Origin: Cecembia sp. | GTDB taxonomy: Bacteria; Bacteroidota; Bacteroidia; Cytophagales; Cyclobacteriaceae | Assembly (NCBI RefSeq): GCF_007126775.1 | Contig: NZ_SLAP01000204.1 | Location: 1 to 34,499 of the forward strand | DNA length: 34,499 nucleotides | Direction: 5' to 3' | In this document: piece by piece, positions 1 to 7,904 of the stretch | Position numbering within the stretch: the first letter of the stretch is position 1 | Layout: each line of letters starts with the position of its first letter | Made by a program: the position numbers and the translations under genes | The notes under the pieces: generated by a model | What the model was told of the DNA's origin: nothing | Seen by the model: only the letters and a program-made list of their open reading frames with translations | Database searches by the model: none

Positions 1-968
1 CGACCACTATTGGCTTCGTAACCGGTCCAGTTTTCTTCTATTCTCCTGAGAATTTCCTCCGATTGCTCTTTGGACTCCATCATGCGTCCCACGGTGTAAA
101 GGTGCCTGGCATAAGAGCGATGGAAGTATGGATTATTGGGGAATTTATGATGCAGGTAATCTGTAATGGCCAAAGCCTTGTAGGGCTGTCTTTCCTCGGA
201 AGCATATAACCTAAAAAGAAAATATTGGGCCTCTACCCTGGCATAAAAGGCATTTTTGGCAACATCCTCCAACTGTTCAAGCCCCAATTCCTTATCACCT
301 TTGGGGAAAAGCGCGACTACAGGCTTTAAGATGGGGTAATTTTCAGGAATCCAAACTGAAAAATAATTGAACAGGGCATCTCCCAAAAGCAATTCCGGGT
401 TCAATTCTTCCTCTCCTTTACTTTGTTTAAGGTATTTGAGTGCATTTTTCCCTGCAAAAGTCGCTTTGGTCCAACTTTTCCTTTCACTCAATAAGCGCCC
501 TTGAAAACCGTAGGCTCCGGCCAGAAAAAAAGAAGCTTCCTTATTATCAGGTTCCTCGTCCAGCAGGTTTTTGGCTTTATCGATCACCACATCCATCTGT
601 TTCAGGAAAAGGTCATCATAGCGTTTGTTTTCTATATCCGGTGCAATTTTCCACCATGTACTCAGTCCCTGCAGAAAATATGGTAAGGGATGTTCCGGAT
701 ATTGGTACTCCATTACTTTAAAACCCCGCTCTGCCTTTTCAAACTCGAAATTGTAAAGGGCATTGACATTCTCCGTTATTCTGAACTGAAGCCCTTTGTC
801 CAAAAGCAAATATTGTTCTTCCAATCCCAGTCCAGCGACAGTGTCCAAAATATCATTTTGGGCTAAAGCAGGTGACTGAAATGCCAAAAGGAGCCTGTTC
901 CCGGATTGGGACAGCGTCCAGCATAAAGTCAAGATCAAGATAAAAACCGGTTTTCTACCCAATATCAT
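1..968 (-). CDS. Exported TPR-type protein, partial (C-terminus outside window)
   Basis: The minus strand stays open from an ATG at 968 to the left edge, giving about 322 residues without a stop. The N-terminus has a basic start, a hydrophobic core (about residues 8-19) and a possible signal-peptidase site ending ALA before QND at residue 36/37, so export is likely. The rest is helical, with tetratricopeptide-like pairs such as YNFEFEKAERGFKVMEYQYP and RQPYKALAITDYLHHKFPNNP, suggesting a periplasmic scaffold. The specific role is unknown. It is transcribed away from the membrane protein at 1045, and a TAATTTTG -7 box (988-995) lies 20 nt ahead of the ATG. The call rests on my own translation of the edge-truncated frame. 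Confidence 0.7.
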   Translation of the reverse strand, partial: MILGRKPVFILILTLCWTLSQSGNRLLLAFQSPALAQNDILDTVAGLGLEEQYLLLDKGLQFRITENVNALYNFEFEKAERGFKVMEYQYPEHPLPYFLQGLSTWWKIAPDIENKRYDDLFLKQMDVVIDKAKNLLDEEPDNKEASFFLAGAYGFQGRLLSERKSWTKATFAGKNALKYLKQSKGEEELNPELLLGDALFNYFSVWIPENYPILKPVVALFPKGDKELGLEQLEDVAKNAFYARVEAQYFLFRLYASEERQPYKALAITDYLHHKFPNNPYFHRSYARHLYTVGRMMESKEQSEEILRRIEENWTGYEANSG

Positions 969-987
969 ATATATTCTAAATTTCCCG

Positions 988-1025
988 CAAAATTATGGGG
1001 TATTCCAAACAATCGTTTAGATTTG
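988..1025. promoter_or_regulatory. Divergent promoter pair (-7 boxes)
   Basis: On the minus strand TAATTTTG (988-995) precedes the TPR gene start at 968. On the plus strand TAGATTTG (1018-1025) precedes the membrane protein ATG at 1045. Both match the Bacteroidota -7 consensus TAnnTTTG exactly. Neither has a clear TTG -33 element at 17-20 nt, so strength is uncertain. Confidence 0.4.
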
Positions 1026-1044
1026 GCAAGATTTATTTATTTTG

Positions 1045-1692
1045 ATGCAACAGCAAAAGACCACAATCTCTCAACGTATAGAATCGCTTTTGGATTTCGA
1101 CAAAAGGATATTTTTTTTGGCGCTAGTGATTTTTTTTCTGCTGGTACGTTTTGTTACCAATGATATCATCCTCACTTCTATCCCGGGTTACAGTGATCTG
1201 GAAAGGGAAGGGTCTTTCGCGCTGTTCCATATTTTCAATGCGCTCAATTACCTTTGGACACCTTTTGCACTCTTGTGGAAATTTACTGTAACCGCTTTTA
1301 TTATTTGGACAGGCTCATTTGCATTTGGTTATAAAGTAAGCTTTGGGAGTCTTTGGCGTTTGGTGCTTTTTGCTGAAATATTTTTCCTTTTGGCTGAAAT
1401 CCTCAAAATGGTCTACTATATACAACCTCAGGAAGGCGTCTCCTTTCAAGAAATCCGGGACTTTTACCCATTGTCCCTCTTTGGTCTCTTGGCAAATGAT
1501 AGTCTTGAAGCGAAGTACCATTATCCACTCCGTGCTTTGAACCTATTCGAACTTCTTTACATCATTTTTTTGGCTTTAGGTTTTCACAGTATCAGTGGCC
1601 GTAAAATAACAGCTTCTTTCATCGTGATACTTTCCAGCTATGTGTTGTTTTTTCTGCTCTGGCTTTTGTTCTACATTTTGGTATATAAATAA
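1045..1692 (+). CDS. Five-helix integral membrane protein, function unknown
   Basis: The product is 215 residues from the ATG at 1045; a TTG lies in frame directly before it, but the ATG is the better start. Five hydrophobic stretches can be seen, near residues 22-40, 75-97, 103-126, 160-180 and 186-212. This spacing and the polytopic fold resemble YIP1-domain proteins of Bacteroidota, but I cannot confirm membership by eye. No catalytic motif is visible. The gene is divergent from the TPR gene. Only about 107 nt separate it from the CocE hydrolase downstream, which has its own -7 box. Confidence 0.65.
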   Translation: MQQQKTTISQRIESLLDFDKRIFFLALVIFFLLVRFVTNDIILTSIPGYSDLEREGSFALFHIFNALNYLWTPFALLWKFTVTAFIIWTGSFAFGYKVSFGSLWRLVLFAEIFFLLAEILKMVYYIQPQEGVSFQEIRDFYPLSLFGLLANDSLEAKYHYPLRALNLFELLYIIFLALGFHSISGRKITASFIVILSSYVLFFLLWLLFYILVYK

Positions 1693-1723
1693 AGCCATTC
1701 CACACAAAGCCTTTTCCCAACTT

Positions 1724-1731
1724 TAGCTTTG
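1724..1731 (+). promoter_or_regulatory. Candidate -7 box for the CocE hydrolase
   Basis: TAGCTTTG matches TAnnTTTG and lies about 68 nt ahead of the preferred ATG at 1800. No convincing TTG -33 element was found. Confidence 0.35.
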
Positions 1732-1799
1732 CTCCTATATTTACATGACTATTCTTCACTATGTACAAAGGCAAGTTTTACACAAAAAAATCAAATTGC

Positions 1800-3671
1800 A
1801 TGAAAAATTATAAGGTACTCATTCTCTTTTGGTCCTTTCTTGGGAGCAGCCTTTTGGCTTTTTCCCAAGCAACGGACTTTGTAAGCAGCAATTATGAAAA
1901 AAGCGAATATCAAATTCCCATGCGGGATGGAATAAAATTGCATACCGTAGTCTATACTCCCAAAGATCAATCCAAAAAATATCCCTTTGTCATGCAGCGG
2001 ACACCATACAGCGCAGGCCCATATGGGGAGGGGAAAATGAAAACCCTACTCGGCCCCTCTGAAAAGATGATGCAGGATGGTTATATTTTTGTTTATCAAG
2101 ATGTGCGCGGAAGGTGGATGTCAGAAGGAGAATATGACAATATGAGACCTACTGTCCCTGTCCGTAAAAAAGGCAGTAAAGAAATAGACGAAAGTACGGA
2201 TACTTTTGATAGTATCGAGTGGTTACTTAAAAACATCAATAACCACAATGGCAAATTTGGACAGTGGGGCATTTCCTATCCAGGCTTCTATTCCGCCGCT
2301 TCCCTACCATTTGCCCATCCGGCTTTGAAGGCAGTTTCTCCTCAGGCCCCTATTGGAGATTTCTACTTTGATGATTTTCACCATAACGGTGCCTATTTCT
2401 TAAGTTACTGGGTTGCCACTTCGGTATTCGGCTATCAGCATGATGGTCCTACTGATAAACCTTGGTACAGTATGGTCAATACCGGCACAAAGGATGCCTA
2501 TCAGTTTTTTATGGATATGGGTTCTCTGAAAAATGCAGACCAATATTATGGTGAGGACAATTTTTTCTGGACCCAGCTTAAGGAAAATCCAGATTACAAT
2601 GAATTCTGGCAAAAAAGAAGCATCATCCCACATTTGAATGATGTAAAACCTGCTGTAATGACTGTAGGGGGCTGGTTTGATGCAGAAGACCTGTATGGAC
2701 CTCTGACCATCTATAAAACCATAGAAAAAAATAATCCCAACACCTACAACACCTTGGTGATGGGGCCTTGGTCACATGGAGATTGGGCCAGAGAAAGTGG
2801 GCAGCAACAGGTCTCCAATATTTATTTTGGAGATTCAATTTCCACTTGGTACCAGCATCATGTGGAAGCTGAGTTCTTTGAGCATTTCCTGAAAGGTCCA
2901 GCAGATGGCAAGACCAATCTTCCCGAAGCCTACGTTTTTGATACCGGCAATAAAGAATGGAGGATGTTTGATGCATGGCCTCCCAAAGAAGCCAGTGAAA
3001 GGATATATTTTCCTCATGCCAATGGAAAGTTGAACACCCAAGTTCCTATGGGCAATGAGTCCTCCACTTTTGTTTCTGACCCATCCAAACCTGTTCCTTA
3101 CAGCCCAGATATCAAATTTAATTTTACCCCAAGAAAATATATGGCCGATGACCAGCGCTTTGCGGCAAGGAGGCCCGATGTACTGGTCTTTGAAACTGAT
3201 GTCCTGGAAGAAGATGTGACGCTTGCCGGCGAGATTTTGGCAAAACTGATGGTCTCCACTACTGAAACCGATGCGGATTGGATTGTAAAATTGGTGGATG
3301 TATTTCCCCCAGATACCCCTGACCATGAAAGGGTACAACAGGGAACACACCTGAGCAATTACCATATGATGGTGAGATCAGAAGTGATCAGGGGCAGATA
3401 TAGAGAAAATTTTTCTGAACCCAAGCCTTTTGTTTCTGGTGAAAAAACTTCCGTCCCATTACAATTACAAGATGTGATGCATACCTTCAAGAAGGGGCAC
3501 AAAATCCAGATCCAGATCCAAAGCACTTGGTTCCCACTGATAGACAGGAATCCACAAAAATACGTGGAGAATATTTTCAAAGCCGATGATTCCGATTTCA
3601 TCAAGGCTACCCATAAGGTCTATCATGATGCTGAAAATCCAACAGCCATTCATGTTCAGGTACTGAAGTAA
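1800..3671 (+). CDS. CocE/NonD family serine hydrolase (Xaa-Pro dipeptidyl-peptidase-like, S15), exported
   Basis: The product is 623 residues from the ATG at 1800. An upstream in-frame ATG at 1761 would add 13 residues before a clean signal peptide (MKNYKVLILFWSFLG...FSQ), so 1800 is preferred. The alpha/beta-hydrolase half carries the nucleophile motif GISYPG with Ser159, acid Asp294 in GWFDAED and His326 in GPWSHGD, the expected S15/CocE triad order. The C-terminal part (from about residue 360) is the beta-sandwich jelly-roll found in this family. Members cleave dipeptides after proline or hydrolyse esters and acylated beta-lactams; the substrate here cannot be told from sequence. It probably acts in the periplasm. 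A strong terminator follows. Confidence 0.9.
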   Translation: MKNYKVLILFWSFLGSSLLAFSQATDFVSSNYEKSEYQIPMRDGIKLHTVVYTPKDQSKKYPFVMQRTPYSAGPYGEGKMKTLLGPSEKMMQDGYIFVYQDVRGRWMSEGEYDNMRPTVPVRKKGSKEIDESTDTFDSIEWLLKNINNHNGKFGQWGISYPGFYSAASLPFAHPALKAVSPQAPIGDFYFDDFHHNGAYFLSYWVATSVFGYQHDGPTDKPWYSMVNTGTKDAYQFFMDMGSLKNADQYYGEDNFFWTQLKENPDYNEFWQKRSIIPHLNDVKPAVMTVGGWFDAEDLYGPLTIYKTIEKNNPNTYNTLVMGPWSHGDWARESGQQQVSNIYFGDSISTWYQHHVEAEFFEHFLKGPADGKTNLPEAYVFDTGNKEWRMFDAWPPKEASERIYFPHANGKLNTQVPMGNESSTFVSDPSKPVPYSPDIKFNFTPRKYMADDQRFAARRPDVLVFETDVLEEDVTLAGEILAKLMVSTTETDADWIVKLVDVFPPDTPDHERVQQGTHLSNYHMMVRSEVIRGRYRENFSEPKPFVSGEKTSVPLQLQDVMHTFKKGHKIQIQIQSTWFPLIDRNPQKYVENIFKADDSDFIKATHKVYHDAENPTAIHVQVLK

Positions 3672-3695
3672 ACCTGAGGAAAAAAAAGTTAAAGC

Positions 3696-3725
3696 AAAAA
3701 GGGGGGAAATGTTTTCCCCTTTTTT
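3696..3725 (+). terminator. Rho-independent terminator after CocE hydrolase
   Basis: GGGGAAA (3703-3709) pairs with TTTCCCC (3713-3719) across a 3-nt loop and is followed by six T residues; a flanking A-run can extend the stem with the T-tract. Confidence 0.8.
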
Positions 3726-3851
3726 CACTTCTCTTAGTCCACCAAACACTATTCCTCTTGGTACATTGTATTTGGTAGACCTTGCCTCTTGGTTAATGCT
3801 ACTTGATTCTAGTCCCTTTTCTCTATTTTCCTACTTTCAAGCAAACTTCTT

Positions 3852-3859
3852 TAAGTTTG
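3852..3859 (+). promoter_or_regulatory. Candidate -7 box for the M3 peptidase
   Basis: TAAGTTTG fits TAnnTTTG and lies 36 nt ahead of the preferred ATG at 3896. Because it lies downstream of any start at 3803, it also argues for the shorter protein. Confidence 0.4.
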
Positions 3860-3895
3860 TACCTGTTAATACTCTGCACACAAATAAAAGATTTT

Positions 3896-5926
3896 ATGAA
3901 TCCATTATTGGAAAAATTTAACACCCCATTTGAAACAGCACCTTTTCACCTGATAAAAAACGAACATTTCCTTCCTGCGGTAAAAAAGGCCATAGAGTTG
4001 GCAAAGGAAGAAATCACGGCTATTAAGTCCATCGCTCTACCCGATTTTGAGAACACTATTGTGGCCCTTGACAGGTCAGGTGAAAAACTAAACAGCATTA
4101 GTGCCATCTTTTTTAACCTGAACAGTGCAGAAACCAATGTGCATATTCAGACATTGGCTAGAGAAATCTCTCCACTTTTGACCGCCCATAGCAATGATAT
4201 CCTATTGGATGAAGCACTATTTAGCAGGATTCAGCAGGTTTATGAACAAAAGTCCCAGCTCCAATTGACCGAAGAGCAAAAAACCCTTTTGGAAAAAACT
4301 TACAAAGCTTTTGTAAGAAACGGCGCCAGGTTGGATGAAAAGCAAAAAGCAAGATTGCGGGAAATTGACAAGGAACTTTCCCAGCTTGGACTAAAATTTG
4401 GAGAAAATGTGCTGGCAGAAACCAATAAGTATGAATTGGTGATAGACAATGAAGATGACTTATCGGGCTTACCGGAAGCCATCAAAGAAGCCGCTGCACA
4501 AACCGCAGAAGAAAAAGGAAAGCCTGGCCAATGTGTTTTTACCTTGGCATTCCCGAGTTACCTTCCTTTTATGACCTATGCCGAAAATAGGGCATTGAGA
4601 AAGGAACTTTTTACTGCATACAATACCAAGGCAAGCAAAGGAGATGCGCTGGATAACCGTGCGCATATCAAAAACATGTTGGCGCTGAAAAATGAGCGGG
4701 CCAAACTTTTGGGTTACCCACGATTTGCAGATTTTGTACTGGAAGAACGCATGGCAAAAAATGCTCCGGCTGTAATGGAGTTCTTGCACAATCTTTTGGA
4801 TAAGGCCAAGCCCAAAGCAGAAAAAGAACTGGAAGAATTAACCGCTTTTGCCAAAGATTTGGATGGATTGGAACAGTTAGAAAAGTGGGATTTTGCCTAT
4901 TATTCCGAAAAACTGAAAAAGAAAAAGTATGAAGTAGATGATGAATTATTAAGGCCCTATTTCAAATTGGAAAATGTCATTGATGGGGTATTTACTACAG
5001 CAGAAAAACTGTTTGGAATACGCTTTATAGAAAATAAGGACATCCCCAAGTACCACCCTGATGTTACTGCATATGAGGTAGTGGATTTAGAAGGAAAGCA
5101 TCTGGCTGTATTCTATGCTGACTTTTTTCCAAGGGAGGGCAAAAGAAACGGTGCCTGGATGACCAGTTACAGGGGACAAAAAGTGATGGATGGAAAAGAC
5201 CACAGGCCCCATGTATCCATCGTATGCAATTTTACCAAACCCACTAAAAGCAAGCCTTCTTTACTCACTTTCAATGAAGTGACGACTTTATTCCACGAGT
5301 TTGGGCATGCACTTCATGGCATGTTGGCCAATGGCAATTACGAATCTTTATCCGGCACCAGTGTGTATTGGGACTTTGTAGAACTCCCATCACAGATCTT
5401 TGAAAACTGGTGTTATGAAAAGGACTGTCTGGACCTATTTGCCAAACATTATGAAACAGGAGCTGGCATTCCTGTCGACCTTATTCAAAAAATTAAGAAT
5501 GCGGCTAATTTCCAGCAGGGCTATCAAACGGTAAGACAGATCAGTTTTGGTTTGCTGGATATGGCTTACCATGGTACAGACCCAGAAAAAATCACAGATA
5601 TCCACAGCTTTGAAAGGAAGGTCATGCAGAACACACAGCTCCTCCCCGAGGTGAAGGACACTTTAATGAGTACCTCCTTTTCACATATTTTCCAAGGGGG
5701 CTACGCCGCCGGCTATTACAGTTACAAATGGGCAGAAGTACTGGATGCAGATGCTTTTGAACTCTTTTTGGAACGTGGAATATTTGATAAAGTAACCGCT
5801 GATTCATTTAAGGAGAACGTTTTGTCGGCTGGTGGAAAAGAACATCCTTCTATCCTATATAAAAGGTTTAGGGGAAGAGAACCAAGACCAGAGGCCCTGC
5901 TGAAAAGGGCAGGACTTCTCAACTAA
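3896..5926 (+). CDS. dcp: M3 family metallopeptidase (peptidyl-dipeptidase Dcp / oligopeptidase A type)
   Basis: The product is 676 residues, normal for the family, starting MNPLLEKF at 3896. A longer frame from 3803 would add 31 hydrophobic residues that cover the -7 box, and it is rejected. The zinc motif HEFGH is at residues 467-471, and the third ligand is Glu496 in DFVELPSQ, the spacing expected for thimet-type M3 enzymes. The N-terminal half is the long helical region that encloses the active-site channel. The enzyme trims short peptides, releasing dipeptides (Dcp) or cutting internally (OpdA); the choice between these is inference. No signal peptide is present at the preferred start, so it is probably cytoplasmic. 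Confidence 0.92.
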   Translation: MNPLLEKFNTPFETAPFHLIKNEHFLPAVKKAIELAKEEITAIKSIALPDFENTIVALDRSGEKLNSISAIFFNLNSAETNVHIQTLAREISPLLTAHSNDILLDEALFSRIQQVYEQKSQLQLTEEQKTLLEKTYKAFVRNGARLDEKQKARLREIDKELSQLGLKFGENVLAETNKYELVIDNEDDLSGLPEAIKEAAAQTAEEKGKPGQCVFTLAFPSYLPFMTYAENRALRKELFTAYNTKASKGDALDNRAHIKNMLALKNERAKLLGYPRFADFVLEERMAKNAPAVMEFLHNLLDKAKPKAEKELEELTAFAKDLDGLEQLEKWDFAYYSEKLKKKKYEVDDELLRPYFKLENVIDGVFTTAEKLFGIRFIENKDIPKYHPDVTAYEVVDLEGKHLAVFYADFFPREGKRNGAWMTSYRGQKVMDGKDHRPHVSIVCNFTKPTKSKPSLLTFNEVTTLFHEFGHALHGMLANGNYESLSGTSVYWDFVELPSQIFENWCYEKDCLDLFAKHYETGAGIPVDLIQKIKNAANFQQGYQTVRQISFGLLDMAYHGTDPEKITDIHSFERKVMQNTQLLPEVKDTLMSTSFSHIFQGGYAAGYYSYKWAEVLDADAFELFLERGIFDKVTADSFKENVLSAGGKEHPSILYKRFRGREPRPEALLKRAGLLN

Positions 5927-5949
5927 GGAATAAGCCAACAGCTGAAAAA

Positions 5950-6022
5950 AAATATCCCACAAAGTTTAAATCTTCAAAAAAGCAACATGCTTTTTTGGTT
6001 TAAAATCTTTGTGGGATTTTTT
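5950..6022. terminator. Nested bidirectional terminator between convergent genes
   Basis: An outer 11-bp stem, ATCCCACAAAG (5954-5964) with CTTTGTGGGAT (6007-6017), encloses a second perfect 9-bp hairpin, AAAAAAGCA (5976-5984) with TGCTTTTTT (5988-5996). Short T or A runs flank both sides, so it can end both the M3 transcript and the leftward M20 transcript. Confidence 0.8.
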
Positions 6023-6062
6023 ATGCAGTTTTCCAAGAAGGAAGTTCAATACAATCCAAGAC

Positions 6063-7511
6063 TTATTTTACCTTGTTTTGCTCAGCTCTAAAATGCAATG
6101 GTGGAGCCATATCCCCTATCAAAGGCTCATAAACCAATCCATCCAGCCTTTCATCAAATTCCTTTCTGGCCTCCTTGATCAATAGGGGATTCAGGATCAG
6201 GTCTTTCCCTGTAAGGGCCATGGTTTTGGCAGCGACCATCATTCCTTTATAGCCTATACTCATCCCATCAGCAGCAACTGCCTGCCAGGTATGCGCCGCT
6301 GTTCCTGGTACCCAAGTTGCTGTGCTTAAGCCGACGGTGGGCACCACATAACTGACATCCCCAACATCGGTTGAGGCTGGAAAATGAGACAATTTGTACG
6401 GTTGCACTTCTTTGGCTACAGAAAGCGGCGGAACCCTAGGGGAGTTGAAGGTAGTCTGAATCTGTTTGGCAAATTCTATTTCATCCTCATTGTATTCTAC
6501 TCCACCTACGATGCTTAGGTTTTTGTGCATGGTTTTGGCCAAAGTTTCATTTGGCAGAAGTCCATAAATCCCTGCCACTACTTCTACTTCCACCTGCGTT
6601 CCTGTTCCCAATGCTGCTCCTTCAGCCGCTTTGATTACCCTTTCCCACATGTCTTTTACTTCTACTACATCCGGATGCCTGACCATATACTCCACCACGG
6701 CATAATCAGGCACCACATTGGCCGCCAATCCGCCATTTGTAATCACATAATGTATCCTGCTTTCTTGATCCACATGTTCGCGCATCATATTGACCATCAT
6801 ATTCATCGCCTCTACCCCATCAAGTGCCGAACGCCCTCTTTCAGGAGCACCAGCTGCATGGGAAGTCTGACCATGAAACTTAAAATAACCCTGCATCACA
6901 GCAGTACAGGTAGATGCATTGGCTGCATTTCTATCTCCTGGGTGCCAATTGATTACAGCATCAACACCTTCAAAAAGACCTTCCCTTACCATATATACTT
7001 TTCCAGCCCCCCCTTCTTCAGCAGGGGTGCCAAATATCTTGATCGTGGCTTGGATATTATTGGCGTCAATCCATTCTTTTAGTGCGATCCCTGATGCCAC
7101 TACTGCAGTACCAAAAAGGTTGTGGCCACAGCCGTGACCATTACCCCCATCTACAAGTACAGAACGGAAGGGAACTGCATCCTGAGATAAGCCTGGTAAA
7201 GCATCGTATTCGGCCAAAAATCCCAATACCGGTCCTCCTTTGTCGTAGGTGGCCAAAAAAGAAGTCGGCATATCCGCAAGTCCTGTTTCCACATCAAAGC
7301 CTGCAGCCTGAAGCTCCTCTACCAATAATTTGGAACTGGTAAATTCCAGGTACCCTAGTTCTGGATTTTCCCAAATCTCTCGAGCAACTTTAGAGAATCT
7401 TTCTGTATTGTTATCCAGATGCCTTACAATAAATGCATCATGGGAGGTTTCCTGAGCCCAAGCAGTCAAACAGAGAAATGCCCCCAATAAACTGAATATG
7501 ATCTTTTTCAT
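6063..7511 (-). CDS. Exported M20 family amidohydrolase (AbgB-like)
   Basis: The product is 482 residues starting MKKIIFSLLG, with a signal peptide cut near TAWA|QE (residue 19), so it is probably periplasmic. Metal-site motifs of the M20D/amidohydrolase group are clear: FLAEYDALPG, GHGCGHN with Cys128, TPAEEGGAG and NWHPGD, and a late histidine in GTAAHTWQ. The lid domain (HGQTSHAAGAPERGRSALD) sits in the middle. The overall pattern is closest to the p-aminobenzoyl-glutamate hydrolase B subunit and related carboxypeptidases or indole-acetyl-amino-acid hydrolases. These remove an N-acyl group from an amino acid or dipeptide. The real substrate is not deducible. Confidence 0.88.
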   Translation of the reverse strand: MKKIIFSLLGAFLCLTAWAQETSHDAFIVRHLDNNTERFSKVAREIWENPELGYLEFTSSKLLVEELQAAGFDVETGLADMPTSFLATYDKGGPVLGFLAEYDALPGLSQDAVPFRSVLVDGGNGHGCGHNLFGTAVVASGIALKEWIDANNIQATIKIFGTPAEEGGAGKVYMVREGLFEGVDAVINWHPGDRNAANASTCTAVMQGYFKFHGQTSHAAGAPERGRSALDGVEAMNMMVNMMREHVDQESRIHYVITNGGLAANVVPDYAVVEYMVRHPDVVEVKDMWERVIKAAEGAALGTGTQVEVEVVAGIYGLLPNETLAKTMHKNLSIVGGVEYNEDEIEFAKQIQTTFNSPRVPPLSVAKEVQPYKLSHFPASTDVGDVSYVVPTVGLSTATWVPGTAAHTWQAVAADGMSIGYKGMMVAAKTMALTGKDLILNPLLIKEARKEFDERLDGLVYEPLIGDMAPPLHFRAEQNKVK

Positions 7512-7546
7512 ATTGTACTGATTTTATTTTGTGAATTTAATATTTA

Positions 7547-7575
7547 TAAAAATAGGATATGCCCTTGTAAAACAA
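7547..7575 (-). promoter_or_regulatory. Promoter of the M20 amidohydrolase
   Basis: On the minus strand a TTG (7575-7573) is followed by an 18-nt spacer and TATTTTTA (7554-7547), a 7 of 8 match to TAnnTTTG with ideal spacing. Transcription would begin about 30 nt before the ATG at 7511. Confidence 0.55.
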
Positions 7576-7627
7576 AACAGAATTTTCAATAAGTTGAATT
7601 GCTAAAAAAATTGGGAGAAAAAACCCT

Positions 7628-7663
7628 AAAAAAAAGAGATTGCAACAATGCAATCTCTTTTTT
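7628..7663 (-). terminator. Strong terminator of the 28-residue micro-ORF transcript
   Basis: GAGATTGCA (7636-7644) and TGCAATCTC (7649-7657) form a perfect 9-bp stem with a 4-nt loop, extended by A/T pairs. In the leftward direction the stem is followed by eight T residues (7635-7628). It separates the micro-ORF unit from the M20 promoter and could also work rightward. Confidence 0.8.
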
Positions 7664-7731
7664 AAACTCTTTAATCCATTTGAAAAGCATCAGCTGTCTT
7701 GTGCAAGGCTTCTAGCACTCTTTGTATCCTG

Positions 7732-7818
7732 TTAGACCACAATGAGTAACCCAACAAGGATCAACCATACGATTGACGATATCGCCAAAAGTACCTTGAA
7801 TTGTTTTTCCTCGTTCAT
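7732..7818 (-). CDS. 28-residue single-pass membrane micro-protein (candidate)
   Basis: This small frame fills an otherwise gene-free 393-nt stretch (7512-7904). It starts with ATG at 7818 and ends with TAA at 7732. The peptide has a charged head, MNEEKQFK, then an unbroken hydrophobic segment of about 20 residues with one Trp and one Gly, ending VGLLIVV, so it should be a single transmembrane helix. A promoter-like element lies upstream (7832-7863) and a strong terminator about 70 nt downstream, so the unit would make a transcript of roughly 200 nt. I recognise no homologue. The transcript could instead be a small RNA, but the clean topology favours a coding unit. Confidence 0.5.
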   Translation of the reverse strand: MNEEKQFKVLLAISSIVWLILVGLLIVV

Positions 7819-7831
7819 AGCTTTTTTTTTG

Positions 7832-7863
7832 CAAAATATACAAATTAATTTGTAGTCAATCAA
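7832..7863 (-). promoter_or_regulatory. Promoter with palindromic operator for the micro-ORF
   Basis: On the minus strand a TTG (7863-7861, with another at 7859-7857) is followed by 20 (or 16) nt and TATATTTTG (7840-7832), one nt off the TAnnTTTG form. The perfect 16-bp palindrome TACAAATTAATTTGTA (7839-7854) lies in the spacer, as expected for a repressor site. A second palindrome, TATTTCGAAATA, is at 7887-7898. Confidence 0.45.
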
Positions 7864-7904
7864 ATAAATGGGAAATTTTATTTTTGTATTTCGAAATATA
7901 TAAT

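Larger units (their letters stand above)
7512..7904. other. 393-nt gap without a large gene
   Basis: This stretch holds, from left to right, the M20 leader and promoter, the micro-ORF terminator, the 28-residue micro-ORF, its promoter with a 16-bp palindrome and a second 12-bp palindrome. No other coding frame of convincing quality was seen on either strand. Confidence 0.6.

Noticed and set aside
440-721. 93-residue plus-strand frame at the left edge
   Set aside because: It is a shadow of the minus-strand TPR gene, which is continuous, has a signal peptide and shows helical repeats.
3803-3895. Longer N-terminus for the M3 peptidase
   Set aside because: The extra 31 residues cover the promoter box and do not resemble the family start; MNPLLEKF at 3896 fits better.
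3709-3921. 70-residue open frame ahead of the M3 peptidase
   Set aside because: It begins inside the CocE terminator, runs over the -7 box and overlaps the M3 start in another frame; composition is not protein-like.
6525-7342. Several plus-strand frames within the M20 gene
   Set aside because: They lie opposite a gene with full catalytic motifs and have His/Cys-rich, non-protein-like composition.
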